A stretch of 64,000 bases of DNA from Bryobacter aggregatus MPL3 (GTDB lineage: Bacteria; Acidobacteriota; Terriglobia; Bryobacterales; Bryobacteraceae), in contig NZ_JNIF01000003.1 of NCBI RefSeq assembly GCF_000702445.1, positions 2,046,001-2,110,000 on the forward strand, in the 5' to 3' direction. Both the position numbers and the translations under genes were made by a program. This document shows, in pieces, positions 20,001 through 28,834 of the stretch. The stretch's first letter is position 1. Each line of letters starts with the position of its first letter. Under the pieces are notes generated by a model that saw nothing but the letters and a program-made list of their open reading frames with translations, had not been told where the DNA came from and made no database searches.

Positions 20001-20443
20001 AGCGCGGTGCGGCCATTCATTGGCATGGTCTCAATCTGATTCGAGGAGATCACCTGGCCGACGCTCGCTGTTGCCGTGGACAACAAGCTGACATCGGCAG
20101 TGATGGTGACGGATTCGCCCTGGCTCCCCACCTGCAACACTACATCCTGGGAGAGGCGCTGGTTGGTGCTGATCTGGATCCCGCTTTGGCTGTACTTCTT
20201 GAATCCATCTGCGTCCACACTTAACCGGTAAGGGCCGGGGGCGAGGAAGGGAAGACTGTACTCGCCTTCCTGGCTGGTCGTTGCTTCTGACTTTGCCCCG
20301 GTATTGGTTTCTATCGCCACGACTTTGGCCCCTGGAATGGAAGCGCCGGAGGGATCGGTAACGCGGCCGGACAACGTAGAGCGGAACTCCTGGGCCGCTA
20401 GCGATAGGCAGAAAAGGAGGGACAACGCAACAAAGCGCAACAT
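17006..20443 (-). CDS. TonB-dependent receptor with carboxypeptidase-regulatory N-terminal domain
   Basis: An 1145-residue outer-membrane protein. A signal peptide (1-17) is followed by a regulatory-like domain (about 20-105, FRSTLSGRVTDPSGASIPGA). A plug-like region comes next (QIETMPMNGRTALTLAQ, later VDAVSEVKVEAFQ) and then a long beta-barrel ending in LALRLRW with a terminal aromatic residue. This architecture is the large acidobacterial TonB-receptor class, thought to import oligosaccharides or other large substrates. No transport partner is adjacent, so the substrate is unknown. A weak promoter candidate (TGGAAC, 17 nt, TATAAG) precedes the start on the minus strand. Confidence 0.92.
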   Translation of the reverse strand: MLRFVALSLLFCLSLAAQEFRSTLSGRVTDPSGASIPGAKVVAIETNTGAKSEATTSQEGEYSLPFLAPGPYRLSVDADGFKKYSQSGIQISTNQRLSQDVVLQVGSQGESVTITADVSLLSTATASVGQVISSNQIETMPMNGRTALTLAQLAYGVTPASDPRFTRPFDNGGPAGISMGGGQAQSNELLLDGAPDMTRNRRVAYNPPVDAVSEVKVEAFQPDAAYGNTGGGTVNVVMKGGTNTFHGTLYEFNQVSALKATPFFTNAANQKKPTTRFNQYGGSIGGPIWIPKIVNGRNRLFFFFTYEGIKQSEPEPTFSTVATDAQKKGDFSALLPQGITIYDPNTGVLNGSVITRQPFPGNLIPTDRISPIATKILSYSPTPNAAGSNIGENNRFDNAVRSDNFTSYLGRFDWNISDRHKLFFNMRNNDRIENRGNRYNNIISGNYLARINWGALLDDVYTATPTLLFNTRMNWNRFNEGNSKPSAGFDPTTLGLPAYIKANSTKLVFPNISFANFTSYGTNGGDVTPFDTYQIFENVTKILNTHTVKFGGDIRKQIESSNSFGNSSGNFVFNADWTKQASNAAAAKIGQDMAALLLGLPTGGNYQVNASRTNQAYYYAFFVQDDWRARKNLTFNIGLRYEAETGTTERFNRTIAGFDPNAKNSVTDAAVANYAASPSALLPPSAFTARGGVYFAQPGKNTIYDPYRYGFSPRFGFSWQPGSLKGLVVRGGVGLYIGTFGTFGIQQPGFSRQTDLVSASGGVYLNPIATLADPFPSGILQPVGNRQGLDTFLGQSIQYVERKLGNPQTWRWSFNVQKSVGQNSVFEIGYMGSSAIRIAENRLASSNAPYLNFVPNQYLSTSPLRDPARITLLTTPIANPFRNLLPNTSLNGSTINQENILRAYPQYSGDGGVALDGRLSGYSNFHMLQTRYEKRFSSGLQFLANYQWSKFMEATSRLNFGDSKMAYRVANEDRPHRFVFSGSYELPFGKGKTFASSVNGFVDRVISGWQFNTIYSIQSGSPVEFGNVIHYGGDLQWNARGLSKAFDTTRFETAAAAQLDRNIRTFPQSFPAYRADKVNNIDLSMIKNIRIVERFTVQLRVESFNAFNHTIFNGPELSPTSGNFGKITSASNLPRAYQLALRLRW

Positions 20444-20657
20444 AGGTCGGCATCTTATATCAACTTGTCAAAAATAGTTCCAGCTAAATGCGAAACATTT
20501 TTTGTGCCACAACAGATTGGGGTGTCAGCTTTCATGCCGCGACATATGGATGCCTCCTTTACTTCTTGCTCATCTTGTTCTAGACTTCAATTGTCTCCCC
20601 CGACTTGGATCGCACTCTTCTTCCTGAAGATTACGGTCCTTGACTTCCTATTCTTGC

Positions 20658-20675
20658 GAGGAGACTACTCCATTG
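20658..20675 (+). promoter_or_regulatory. Ribosome binding site fixing a TTG start for smc
   Basis: GAGGAG at 20658-20663 is followed, after 9 nt, by TTG at 20673-20675. The next codons read directly into the SMC N-terminus (LKLKRLELQGFKSF). Translation from the TTG at 20640 would add 11 unrelated residues and lacks a ribosome site. Confidence 0.65.
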
Positions 20676-23600
20676 CTCAAACTGAAACGGCTCGAATTGC
20701 AGGGCTTCAAGTCCTTCTGCGATCGAACGGAGATGCGCTTCCCCGGCGAAGGCGTAGCTGCGATCGTGGGTCCAAATGGCTGCGGCAAATCGAATCTGAG
20801 TGACGCCATCAGCTGGGTATTGGGCGAGCAATCGGCCAAAAGCTTGCGCGGTGGCCGCATGGAAGACGTCATCTTCGCGGGCACCAGGGACCGCAAACCG
20901 CTCGGCATGGCCAGTGTCACCATGACCATGGTGGACCCCGATGGTTCCTATCTCGAGAAAGTTCTGCCCAGCGAGAAGCCGGAGAATGTCGATCCGGAAG
21001 CTCCTCCCAAGCCCAAAACTTCACGTGAAATCACCATCACTCGCCGTCTTTACCGTTCGGGCGACAGCGAATACTTGATCGATGGCAAGCTGGCCCGCCT
21101 GCGCGACATCCAGGATGTCTTCATGGGCTCCGGTCTGGGACCAGAAAGCTACGCGATCATCGAGCAGGGCCGCATCGGGCAAATTCTCTCGAATAAACCG
21201 ATGGACCGGCGTTCGATCATTGAAGAAGCCGCCGGCATTACGAAATTTAAGACCCGTCGCCGTTTGGCCGAGAGCCGTTTGGAGAGCGCCCGTCAGAATC
21301 TGAATCGCGTTTTCGACATTCTCGAAGAAGTGGGCCGGCAGGTGAACAGCTTGAAGCGCCAGGCCGCCAAAGCAAAGCGCTATGACGAGTTGAAGACTGA
21401 GCTCGATACGCACATCAAGCTCGTGCTCTCCAATCGATTCCGTTACCTTGAGCGCGAGGCGACCAAGGTCGCTCTCGAGCTAAACGAATCGACCAACGCC
21501 TACACCGAACTGGCAACCAATCTATCGACCAAAGATGCGGACCAGCAGAAGTTGCAGGCTCGTTTTTATGAGATCGAATCTGCTCTCACGGCCTCGCGTA
21601 AGCAGCTTGCCGAACTGCGTCTTGAAGCCGAGCGTACGCGTGGGCGGTTGGGAAGCCAGTCGCAGCAGATCGCCAATATTGACCAGCGCCTGACCCAGAA
21701 CGAAGGCGAAGTGACTTCGCTCGAAGCCCGCCTGACGGAGCTGAAAACCGAGTTTGAAGCGGCGCAGAAAGAGAGCGCCGAGCTCGAGCAGCAGGCTGTC
21801 CAGCTTCGCGCCCAGGTTGCGGAAAAGACCAGCCAGCGCGACACGATGTCGCAACAGCTCCGCGAACGCTCGAGCCAGTTGGAACGCAATCGCCAGCAGG
21901 TGTTCAGCCTTCTGGGCGAAGTGAATCGTCTGCGGAACCAGCTGACGCAGGTGGAAACGCAGCAGCAGGGCGTGACGAAGAACACTGAGCGCTCCACTCG
22001 CGAAGAAACCGAAGCGCAGGCAGAATCGGAACGTCTCGAACTGGTGCGCGCCGAACTCAGCGAGAAGCTGAACGCCCGCCAGATGACCCTCGAAGGGCTG
22101 GCCGACCGGCGCAAGTACATCGAAACCGAATTGAACACGCGCCGGCAGGAAGTGAACGACACGCGTCGCCAGCAGGACATTCTGCGCACCGAGACTTCCC
22201 GTCTGAAGGCCCGCCGCGATTCGCTCGAAGACATCATCAACCATCGCAGCTACACCACCGATTCGGTGAAGAAACTCTTCACCGCCATTGGTAAGGGACA
22301 GGCCACTGGCTTGAAGCCGATGGGCGTACTCGCCGACTTCATCGAAGTGGATGCTTCCTATGAAAAGGCGGCCGAAGAGTTTCTGGTCGAAGAGCTGGAA
22401 TACGTGGTGGTCGAGCAGTGGAATGACGCCCAGCGCGGCATCACGCTGATGAAGCAGGACCTCGAAGGCCGCGCAACTTTCCTTGTGCATCCCGCTCCCG
22501 AAGCGAACTTCAGCCGCGGCCGTGTGCAGGAGCCGCCCGTCGGTCCTGAGACTGGCATCGTCGGCCGTCTGAGCGATGTGCTCAAGATGACTAACGGCTT
22601 CAAGTACGCGCCTGCGGAGTTGCTGCCCCGCGTTACCCGCTGCTTCCTCGCGCAGGATCATCAGGCCGCACAGCGCCTGGCGCTGCAATATCCGGATGTC
22701 TATTTCCTGCTGCCCGATGGCGTTTGCTATCACGGCTATGCGGTGACGGGTGGTAAGAAGAGCTCCAGTGGTCCGCTCGCGCTGAAGCGCGAATTGAAGG
22801 AGCTCAACGCCCAGCATCATGTGAAGCAACTGGAGCTCGAGCAGAGCAACACGCGCCTGCAGCAGTTGGAAGGCGAGCAGACGGCTCTTGCCGCCGATCT
22901 CGAAAAGCTGAGGCAGGAGCAACAGCAGGAAGAGAAGGGCGCGCTCGTTCTCGATCAGGAACAGCGCCAGTTGGCGACCGATCTGCAACGCTCAGCCCGC
23001 TTCCTGTCCAATGCCCGCGTCGAACTGGACCGCTTGGCCAATGAGGCCAAGCGCCTAGCCGCGTTGCGCGAGACTCTTGAAACCGGCAGCGCCGAAAAGG
23101 ATGCCGCACGGGTGGCCCTCGAAGCTGCTCTGGAAGCAGAACGCGGTGCGCTTGTGGAATTGCAGCAGCAGTTCAACAGCATGAACGAAGAGCACTCGAC
23201 GCTCCGTGCCCAACTGGCCAGCGTCGACGAGCGTCTGCGCAGCGCGAACGGCGCCGTACAACGTCTGAATAATTCGTTGATCGAACAGGGCCGCCGCCGC
23301 GAGTACCTGTCTTCTGAGATGGAGCGCCTCGGCGTCAATCGAGCGCAGTTGTTGAACGACAACATCGAGCTCGATGCGAAGGCGACTTCTCTTGCCGCCA
23401 GCATTGAAACCGCTGGTGTCGAAGTGACGAATCTGACCAAGTCAGAAGAAGAGATTCGCGCCCAGCTTGCTGCCTTGGAAGAGGACTTGCGCGGGTTGCG
23501 GCAGAACGCAGCCGTTCTTTCCGACAAGCGGCAGCAGGCCGAAGTTGAACTCGTGCGCAAGCAGAGCGACATGAAGCATCTCGAGGAGATGTGCCAGAAG

Positions 23601-24371
23601 GAACTGGGCATGGCCGTCGCCGAACTTGCTGCCGGTGACGAAGCGGTGCTCGATGAAACGCAGCTCGCGGAAGCCGAAGAAAAGTACACCGAAGTGCGCC
23701 GCAAGATCGAAGCGCTGGGCCCGGTCAACCCGGATGCACTCGCCGAATTCGAAGAGTCCCAGCAGCGCTATGACTTCTTGAACGCGCAGCGGCAGGATCT
23801 TCTCGATTCGATCCGCGATACCGAAAAGGCGATCCAGGAAATCGACACGGAATCAAAGAAGCGCTTCCAGGAAGCCTTCGACAAGATCAACGAGTATTTC
23901 CGTGGCACCTACCAGATTCTGTTCAGCGGCGGCTCTGGTGAGATGCGTCTCACCGACCCAACGAACGTCAATGAGAGCGGTATCGACATCATCGCCTCGC
24001 CCCCGGGCAAGCGGCTGCAGAACGTGCTGCTGCTGAGCGGTGGCGAGCGCGCCATGACCGCCATGGCCCTGCTGATGGCCATCTTCAAGTTCCAGCCCAG
24101 TCCGTTCTGCGTCCTCGACGAAGTCGATGCGCCGCTCGACGAGGCGAACATCATTCGCCTCACCAAGCTGGTCAAGGAGATGTCGAACAACACCCAGTTC
24201 ATCTTCATCACCCACGCCAAGCGCACCATGGAGGCTTCGTCCAGCATGTACGGAGTGACCATGCAGGAGCCCGGCGTCTCGAAGCTGGTGAGCGTCAAGT
24301 TTAACGGTGGTGCGGACCGTCCGTCCACCCCGATTCCACCCCCCAGCCAGGACATGGCCGTTACGGCGTAG
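20673..24371 (+). CDS. smc: Chromosome segregation SMC ATPase
   Basis: About 1232 residues, the usual SMC length. The Walker A motif GPNGCGKSN lies at about 33-41. Long coiled-coil arms flank a hinge at about 520-660 (contains GVLADFIEVD). The ABC signature LLSGGERAM is at about 1118 and Walker B CVLDEVDAP at about 1146. SMC dimers with ScpAB compact and align chromosome arms; scpA and scpB are not in this window. The translation start is a TTG supported by a well-placed GAGGAG. The gene is followed by a strong hairpin and a convergent transporter operon. Confidence 0.97.
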   Translation: MLKLKRLELQGFKSFCDRTEMRFPGEGVAAIVGPNGCGKSNLSDAISWVLGEQSAKSLRGGRMEDVIFAGTRDRKPLGMASVTMTMVDPDGSYLEKVLPSEKPENVDPEAPPKPKTSREITITRRLYRSGDSEYLIDGKLARLRDIQDVFMGSGLGPESYAIIEQGRIGQILSNKPMDRRSIIEEAAGITKFKTRRRLAESRLESARQNLNRVFDILEEVGRQVNSLKRQAAKAKRYDELKTELDTHIKLVLSNRFRYLEREATKVALELNESTNAYTELATNLSTKDADQQKLQARFYEIESALTASRKQLAELRLEAERTRGRLGSQSQQIANIDQRLTQNEGEVTSLEARLTELKTEFEAAQKESAELEQQAVQLRAQVAEKTSQRDTMSQQLRERSSQLERNRQQVFSLLGEVNRLRNQLTQVETQQQGVTKNTERSTREETEAQAESERLELVRAELSEKLNARQMTLEGLADRRKYIETELNTRRQEVNDTRRQQDILRTETSRLKARRDSLEDIINHRSYTTDSVKKLFTAIGKGQATGLKPMGVLADFIEVDASYEKAAEEFLVEELEYVVVEQWNDAQRGITLMKQDLEGRATFLVHPAPEANFSRGRVQEPPVGPETGIVGRLSDVLKMTNGFKYAPAELLPRVTRCFLAQDHQAAQRLALQYPDVYFLLPDGVCYHGYAVTGGKKSSSGPLALKRELKELNAQHHVKQLELEQSNTRLQQLEGEQTALAADLEKLRQEQQQEEKGALVLDQEQRQLATDLQRSARFLSNARVELDRLANEAKRLAALRETLETGSAEKDAARVALEAALEAERGALVELQQQFNSMNEEHSTLRAQLASVDERLRSANGAVQRLNNSLIEQGRRREYLSSEMERLGVNRAQLLNDNIELDAKATSLAASIETAGVEVTNLTKSEEEIRAQLAALEEDLRGLRQNAAVLSDKRQQAEVELVRKQSDMKHLEEMCQKELGMAVAELAAGDEAVLDETQLAEAEEKYTEVRRKIEALGPVNPDALAEFEESQQRYDFLNAQRQDLLDSIRDTEKAIQEIDTESKKRFQEAFDKINEYFRGTYQILFSGGSGEMRLTDPTNVNESGIDIIASPPGKRLQNVLLLSGGERAMTAMALLMAIFKFQPSPFCVLDEVDAPLDEANIIRLTKLVKEMSNNTQFIFITHAKRTMEASSSMYGVTMQEPGVSKLVSVKFNGGADRPSTPIPPPSQDMAVTA

Positions 24372-24446
24372 TTTGTCGGGCGGAGACACACTGCCCCAGT
24401 AACGACATCCCTGGTCTCCTTTCGGAGCAGCTTAAGCAGTTTCAAA

Positions 24447-24488
24447 CGGCCTTTGAAGGCATCTTGCAAAAGATGCCCTCAAAGGCCG
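24447..24488. terminator. Bidirectional hairpin between smc and the efflux operon
   Basis: A 19-bp stem (24447-24465 pairing with 24470-24488) has a single A-C mismatch and the 4-nt loop GCAA, a GNRA-type tetraloop. It sits between the convergent stops of smc and the EmrB-like gene. Neither side has a long T tract, so it may work as a weak terminator or as a 3'-end stabiliser. Confidence 0.6.
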
Positions 24489-24495
24489 AAGCTGT

Positions 24496-26052
24496 TTAGT
24501 GCGCGGAGGTGGAAACGGCGCCCTTGATCTTCTTGGTCGATAACAGGATCGGAATTGTCAGCAAGCTGATTACGCCCAGTGCAAAGAAGGTTTCACTGAA
24601 CGAAAGCAGGCTGGCTTGCTGACCGAGCAGATTGCCAATGAGGCCTCGCGCCTTCTCCACGGCATCGGCCGGTGTGTAGCCTTTTAAGACCAGCAACTGT
24701 TTGGCTTGCTCCAACCAACTGATGTACTGCGGGTCAGAGGGCGTGAGGTGGCTCACCAGTTGAGTCTGGTGCACTTGAGAGCGATTCGACAGCATCGCGG
24801 TGACGAGCGAAATGCCAAAGCTGGCCCCCAGGTTGCGGCTGAGATTCACCAAGCCTGTGGCAGAGTTCACCTTGTCCCGATCCACTTGCCCGAAGGCCAT
24901 CGCATTGATTGGAACAAAGAGCATGGCGAGGCCCACGCCTTGTAACAGGCGCAGTTTGACCAGGGTGCCCATGTCGGCGCCGAGGTTCAATTGCGACATC
25001 TTGTACATTGCCGCGGCGTTCACCATCATGCCGACCATGGCCAGATACTTCGGCTGCACCACTCCCATCACCTTGCCCACAATCGGAATGATCACGATGA
25101 CGATCAACGCGCCCGGCGAAAGCAGATAGCCCGCCAGGGTGGCCGTGTAGCCCATCAGTTGCTGTGTGTACATCGGCAGCAGCACGCTGCTGCCGTACAG
25201 AACGAAGCCAAGGGCGAACATCGCGAGATTGGCCATGAAGAAAGATCGATTGCGCAGAAGCGAGATGTCCACCACCGGGTTCACATGGAACCATTCGACG
25301 ACAAAGAACAGGATGATGGCGACGACGCTGACAAAGCTCATCCAGAAAATAAAGGAGGACTGGAACCAGCCTTCGTTCTGTCCCTTATCCAACACCACTT
25401 GCAGGAAGCCGATGCCCACCGCGAGCAACCCCAAACCCCAACCGTCGATCTTCATCTCGCTCAACTTCTTGCGCACCATGGTCGGAGGATCTTCCACTAG
25501 TTTCCAGGTCATGTAGGAGGCAAGAACACCGACCGGCACATTGATGAAGAAGATCCAGCGCCAGCTCCAGTTATCGGTGATGATGCCACCGAGGGAGGGC
25601 CCCAGCGCAGGGGCGCAAACGACGGTCATGCCATAGAAGGCCATTGCCATATTGCGTTTTTCGGGCGGGAAGCTATCCTGCAGAATCGCTTGTGAGCTGG
25701 GCTGCAGGCCGCCACCGCCGAGGCCTTGAATGATTCTCATGATGATCAGCACCGTGAGGCTGGGCGCAAAGCCGCAGAGCAGGGAACTGACGGTAAAGAT
25801 GGCCGCACCCATCAGGTAAAAGTTCTTGCGGCCCATCAGCATGTAGAACCATCCGGCGAGCGGCAGGACGATCGCGTTTGAGACCAGATAGGAGGTGAGC
25901 ACCCAGGTGCTTTCATCGACACCGGCGGAGAGGTCGCCGGCAATGTGCCGCAATGCGACGTTGACGATGGTGCCATCCAGAATTTCCATGAAGGTCACCA
26001 TCGAGACCGTCAGGGCGATCAACCAGGGATTGACTTTCGGGGCTTCGTGCAT
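24496..26052 (-). CDS. DHA2-family (EmrB/QacA) multidrug efflux transporter
   Basis: A 518-residue, 14-helix major facilitator. Family motifs include the helix-1 region LDGTIVNVALRHI, the ESTWVLTSYLVSNAIVLP stretch, and motif C APALGPSLGG. It exports drugs or toxic organic anions by proton antiport. It follows the membrane-fusion gene by 9 nt. With the TolC-type channel it forms a complete tripartite pump across both membranes. It is the last gene of a minus-strand cluster whose expression probably depends on the adjacent sigma-54 activator. Confidence 0.93.
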   Translation of the reverse strand: MHEAPKVNPWLIALTVSMVTFMEILDGTIVNVALRHIAGDLSAGVDESTWVLTSYLVSNAIVLPLAGWFYMLMGRKNFYLMGAAIFTVSSLLCGFAPSLTVLIIMRIIQGLGGGGLQPSSQAILQDSFPPEKRNMAMAFYGMTVVCAPALGPSLGGIITDNWSWRWIFFINVPVGVLASYMTWKLVEDPPTMVRKKLSEMKIDGWGLGLLAVGIGFLQVVLDKGQNEGWFQSSFIFWMSFVSVVAIILFFVVEWFHVNPVVDISLLRNRSFFMANLAMFALGFVLYGSSVLLPMYTQQLMGYTATLAGYLLSPGALIVIVIIPIVGKVMGVVQPKYLAMVGMMVNAAAMYKMSQLNLGADMGTLVKLRLLQGVGLAMLFVPINAMAFGQVDRDKVNSATGLVNLSRNLGASFGISLVTAMLSNRSQVHQTQLVSHLTPSDPQYISWLEQAKQLLVLKGYTPADAVEKARGLIGNLLGQQASLLSFSETFFALGVISLLTIPILLSTKKIKGAVSTSAH

Positions 26053-26061
26053 GGGGTCTCT

Positions 26062-27258
26062 TTAACGTGTGAACACCGTTGCGACGACGTTGGTGCCCAC
26101 GGGGAAGGTGCCCGCCTGCGCCCCATCAATGAGGATCTTGACCGGGACGCGCTGCACTACTTTGACAAAGTTGCCGGTGGCATTCTCAGGAGGCAGCAAG
26201 CTGGTTCGTGCGCCGGTGGCTCCCGCGATCGAATCCACCTTGCCCTCATACTTCTTGCCGTTCACGTCGAGCTCGATCTCGGCGCGTTGCCCGGGCTTGA
26301 TATCGCGCAGTTGGCTTTCCTTATAATTCGCCGTGACCCAGATTTCATTCATCGGGATCAGCGTCAACATCGTTTGGCCCGGGCTGACAAACATTCCGAC
26401 TTCGATGTTCTTCTTGGTGACCACGCCGTCCGCCGGGGCGACGATCTCGGCATAGCTGAGCTGCAACTCCATCGCCGCAAGATTCGCCCGGGCGGCCGCG
26501 ACATTGGCTTGGCTGGCTCCGCTATCGGCAATGCGGACGGCCACTTGCCGCTCGCCTGCCTTGGCCTGCTGCACTTGCGCCTTGGCTTGCTCAATGCGGG
26601 CCTGCGTGGCGGCCAGTTGGCTGTGGGCGATGTCCGCCCCCTTCTGTGCGCTTTCGACGCGATCAAGGGCCGCCTTCAAGTCGCTTTCGGCCATCCGGGC
26701 GGCGGCGACATAGCTGTCATATTGCAGGCGGGAGATCTCTTCCTTGTCGACGAGTTCCTTCATGCGGCGCAGATCCGCCTGCGCCCGCTCCTGGGCGGCG
26801 CGTTTGGTTTCGGCATTGGCCCGGGCAAAGCTGATCTCGGCTTGTCTGGCCTGCTCAAGGCCGGCCTTGGCGCGTTCAAAATCAGCCTGATTGCTCGCGA
26901 GTGCGGCCTGTGCGTTGGCCAACTGGCTGGCGGTGGTTTCCGCGGTGAGGGGAACATTCGCTTGCGCACCCCGCAGTTGACTCTCGGCCTGCAACAGCGC
27001 GGCGCGGGCCTGCTCTACTTTCACGCGCTGATCGCTGCTTTCAATACGTGCAATCACGTCGCCTTTCTTGACCTGCTGGTTGTCGCGTACCAGGACATCG
27101 GTCAGATAGCCACTGATTTTCGGAGCGATATTCACCAGGCGCCCGTCGATCTGGGCGTCGTCTGTCTTCTCTTTCCCTTGGCCGTTCAGATAAACCGCCC
27201 CTGCTGTTACAGCTGCTACCAGCAACACGCCCGAGACGATCAAAGTTTTCTTTTCCAT
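26062..27258 (-). CDS. EmrA/HlyD-family membrane fusion protein
   Basis: A 398-residue periplasmic adaptor. One N-terminal membrane helix (about 5-22) is followed by the split lipoyl domain (first half near ISGYLTDVLVRDNQQVKKGD, second half near IVAPADGVVTKKN). Between them is a long alanine- and glutamine-rich coiled coil. Start ATG 27258 is supported by AGGAG 9 nt upstream; the longer open frame overlaps the TolC gene. It links the inner-membrane EmrB-type pump to the outer-membrane channel. A very long open frame on the opposite strand is a codon-bias shadow. Confidence 0.93.
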   Translation of the reverse strand: MEKKTLIVSGVLLVAAVTAGAVYLNGQGKEKTDDAQIDGRLVNIAPKISGYLTDVLVRDNQQVKKGDVIARIESSDQRVKVEQARAALLQAESQLRGAQANVPLTAETTASQLANAQAALASNQADFERAKAGLEQARQAEISFARANAETKRAAQERAQADLRRMKELVDKEEISRLQYDSYVAAARMAESDLKAALDRVESAQKGADIAHSQLAATQARIEQAKAQVQQAKAGERQVAVRIADSGASQANVAAARANLAAMELQLSYAEIVAPADGVVTKKNIEVGMFVSPGQTMLTLIPMNEIWVTANYKESQLRDIKPGQRAEIELDVNGKKYEGKVDSIAGATGARTSLLPPENATGNFVKVVQRVPVKILIDGAQAGTFPVGTNVVATVFTR

Positions 27259-27271
27259 TCTCAATTCGCTC

Positions 27272-28765
27272 CTATTTGGTAAACGCCGCTTCCATGCGGC
27301 CCATCGCTCGTGCAATATCAGCGCGCGCGACGCCTACGCGGTAGAGCGCTTCAATCTGGCTTTCGGTCGCACGGGCGAGCGAATCCTGCGCTGTGACCAC
27401 TTCAATGTTGTTAGTGACCCCAGCCTGAAACCGGTCTCGCGATTGCTCCACTTCTTGCCGGGCGAGCGTGAGTCCAAGATTGGCGACATCCACCTCGTCT
27501 TGTGCGGCGCGATATTGCTCCCGCGCCGTCTTCACTTCATATGCCACCTGGTTCTTCATCTCCACCACGTTCCGCTCCAGCTTTTCGGTTTCGATTTTGG
27601 CTTTCGCAATCTCCGCCCCGATCCTGCCGCCGGTGTAGATCGGCACGCTCACGGTGCCGCCAATCTGGTATGCCGGAATCATGCGGTTGTAGGCGGTGCC
27701 CTGCTGGCCATAGGTGCCGTCGAAACGCACTGTCGGCAGCCGTTCGCGCTTCGCCGCCGTCTCTTCCAACTGTTGGGCCTTGATGCGGCTGGCCAGGGAT
27801 TTCAACTCTGGCCGTTGCGACCAGGCGAGGCTCACCTCGGCTTCTTCCGTCTTGTCCTGGCGCGAGTTGAAGAAGCTCTGCGCGTCGGCCAGCTCCACGG
27901 AGTTGCCTTCCTCAATGCTTAGCAGCTTTGCCAGGCCAAAGAGGGTGACTCGCAACTGCGTTTGTTGCACGATCAGGTTTTGCTTTTCCACTTGCAGCTT
28001 CTGGTTGGCGCGCAAGGTGTCGAGTCCGGTGCCGACGCCTGCCTGCTGCAGGTTCTGGGCCTGCTTGTACAGTGCGTCGGCAAGGTCTCTGCGCGAGACA
28101 GCGGCATCGACCGCAGCCGCTTGGCGCAGTGCGGACAGATACTGTCCCACCACCAGCGCGGTGGTTTGCTCACGGACTCCCAACTCATTCATTGCCGAAG
28201 TTTCGCGACCCTGCTTTGCCGCTTTCCAGCGATTCAACAGGGTGAGATCGAAAATCGGCATCCCGAAGCGCGGTCCGACATTGATCACTTGGAAGGGGCC
28301 GATGTGGCCTGGCAAACCGGGGAGCGAGAAGCCGATGCTCGCCTCAACACTACCCCGCTGCACCAGATGGCTGAGATCCATGCTCACTTGCGGCAGTAGC
28401 GCGCTCTTGCCAATCCGCGCATCCTGTTCGGCAACAGCGCGATTCAAGTTCGCCACCTGTACGCCTGGGTTCTGCTTCAGAGCGATGCGGACGGCTTCCT
28501 CAAGCGTGAGTTTGAGCGGCTCGGCCGGAAGCGTCATTCGGATCGCGAGCAACGCCAGCAGCACCCGAGCGCCTCTCGACTTCAATAGCTCCAAGAGGTA
28601 TCGCCCGGCCAGATCGATGTACTGCAACTGTCCGGTGCGAATCTCGAGCGGTGGCGATTCCCGGCTGGCGACGGATTCCAGTTCTTCCACCCAGGGTCCG
28701 CTGAGTTTTCCGATCAACTCCAACTTTGTCCCGTCAGGACCGTGTTCGATCTCGATCTTCATCAT
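27272..28765 (-). CDS. TolC-family outer membrane channel with STAS-like N-terminal segment
   Basis: A 497-residue frame. From about residue 83 onward it is a standard TolC-family efflux protein (LTLEEAVRIALKQNPGVQVA, later a long helical barrel with VAYEVKTAREQYRAAQDEVD). The first 75 residues are unlike TolC. They resemble the small STAS/anti-anti-sigma-like proteins that occur near efflux genes in Acidobacteria (LELIGKLSGPWVEELE, then QYIDLAGRYLLELLKSRGA). The hydrophobic run VLLALLAIRMTLPAEP that follows looks like a Sec signal, so an internal TTG at 28585 could start the channel. Fusion protein or two overlapping products in one frame cannot be decided from sequence. Confidence 0.82.
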   Translation of the reverse strand: MMKIEIEHGPDGTKLELIGKLSGPWVEELESVASRESPPLEIRTGQLQYIDLAGRYLLELLKSRGARVLLALLAIRMTLPAEPLKLTLEEAVRIALKQNPGVQVANLNRAVAEQDARIGKSALLPQVSMDLSHLVQRGSVEASIGFSLPGLPGHIGPFQVINVGPRFGMPIFDLTLLNRWKAAKQGRETSAMNELGVREQTTALVVGQYLSALRQAAAVDAAVSRRDLADALYKQAQNLQQAGVGTGLDTLRANQKLQVEKQNLIVQQTQLRVTLFGLAKLLSIEEGNSVELADAQSFFNSRQDKTEEAEVSLAWSQRPELKSLASRIKAQQLEETAAKRERLPTVRFDGTYGQQGTAYNRMIPAYQIGGTVSVPIYTGGRIGAEIAKAKIETEKLERNVVEMKNQVAYEVKTAREQYRAAQDEVDVANLGLTLARQEVEQSRDRFQAGVTNNIEVVTAQDSLARATESQIEALYRVGVARADIARAMGRMEAAFTK

Positions 28766-28779
28766 CACTAGGACAATGG

Positions 28780-28793
28780 GCAATCCAAACACC
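28780..28793 (-). promoter_or_regulatory. Weak -24/-12 (sigma-54-type) candidate
   Basis: On the minus strand the spacing GG-N10-GC is met, with ATTGC at the -12 side. The GCAC part of the -24 consensus is missing. It lies between the palindromic repeats and the start of the TolC-type gene, which is where a sigma-54 promoter would be expected. Only spacing and context support it. Confidence 0.25.
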
Positions 28794-28834
28794 GATCCCA
28801 AAAACGTTTGCAATCAGCACGATAGCGAGAATGT

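Noticed and set aside
21522-22988. 488-codon open frame on minus inside smc
   Set aside because: Leucine-rich shadow of the SMC coiled coil; no independent evidence.
25945-27282. 445-codon open frame on plus, opposite EmrA and EmrB
   Set aside because: Antisense of two well-recognised genes; composition follows the GC bias of the other strand, and it has no domain and no ribosome site.
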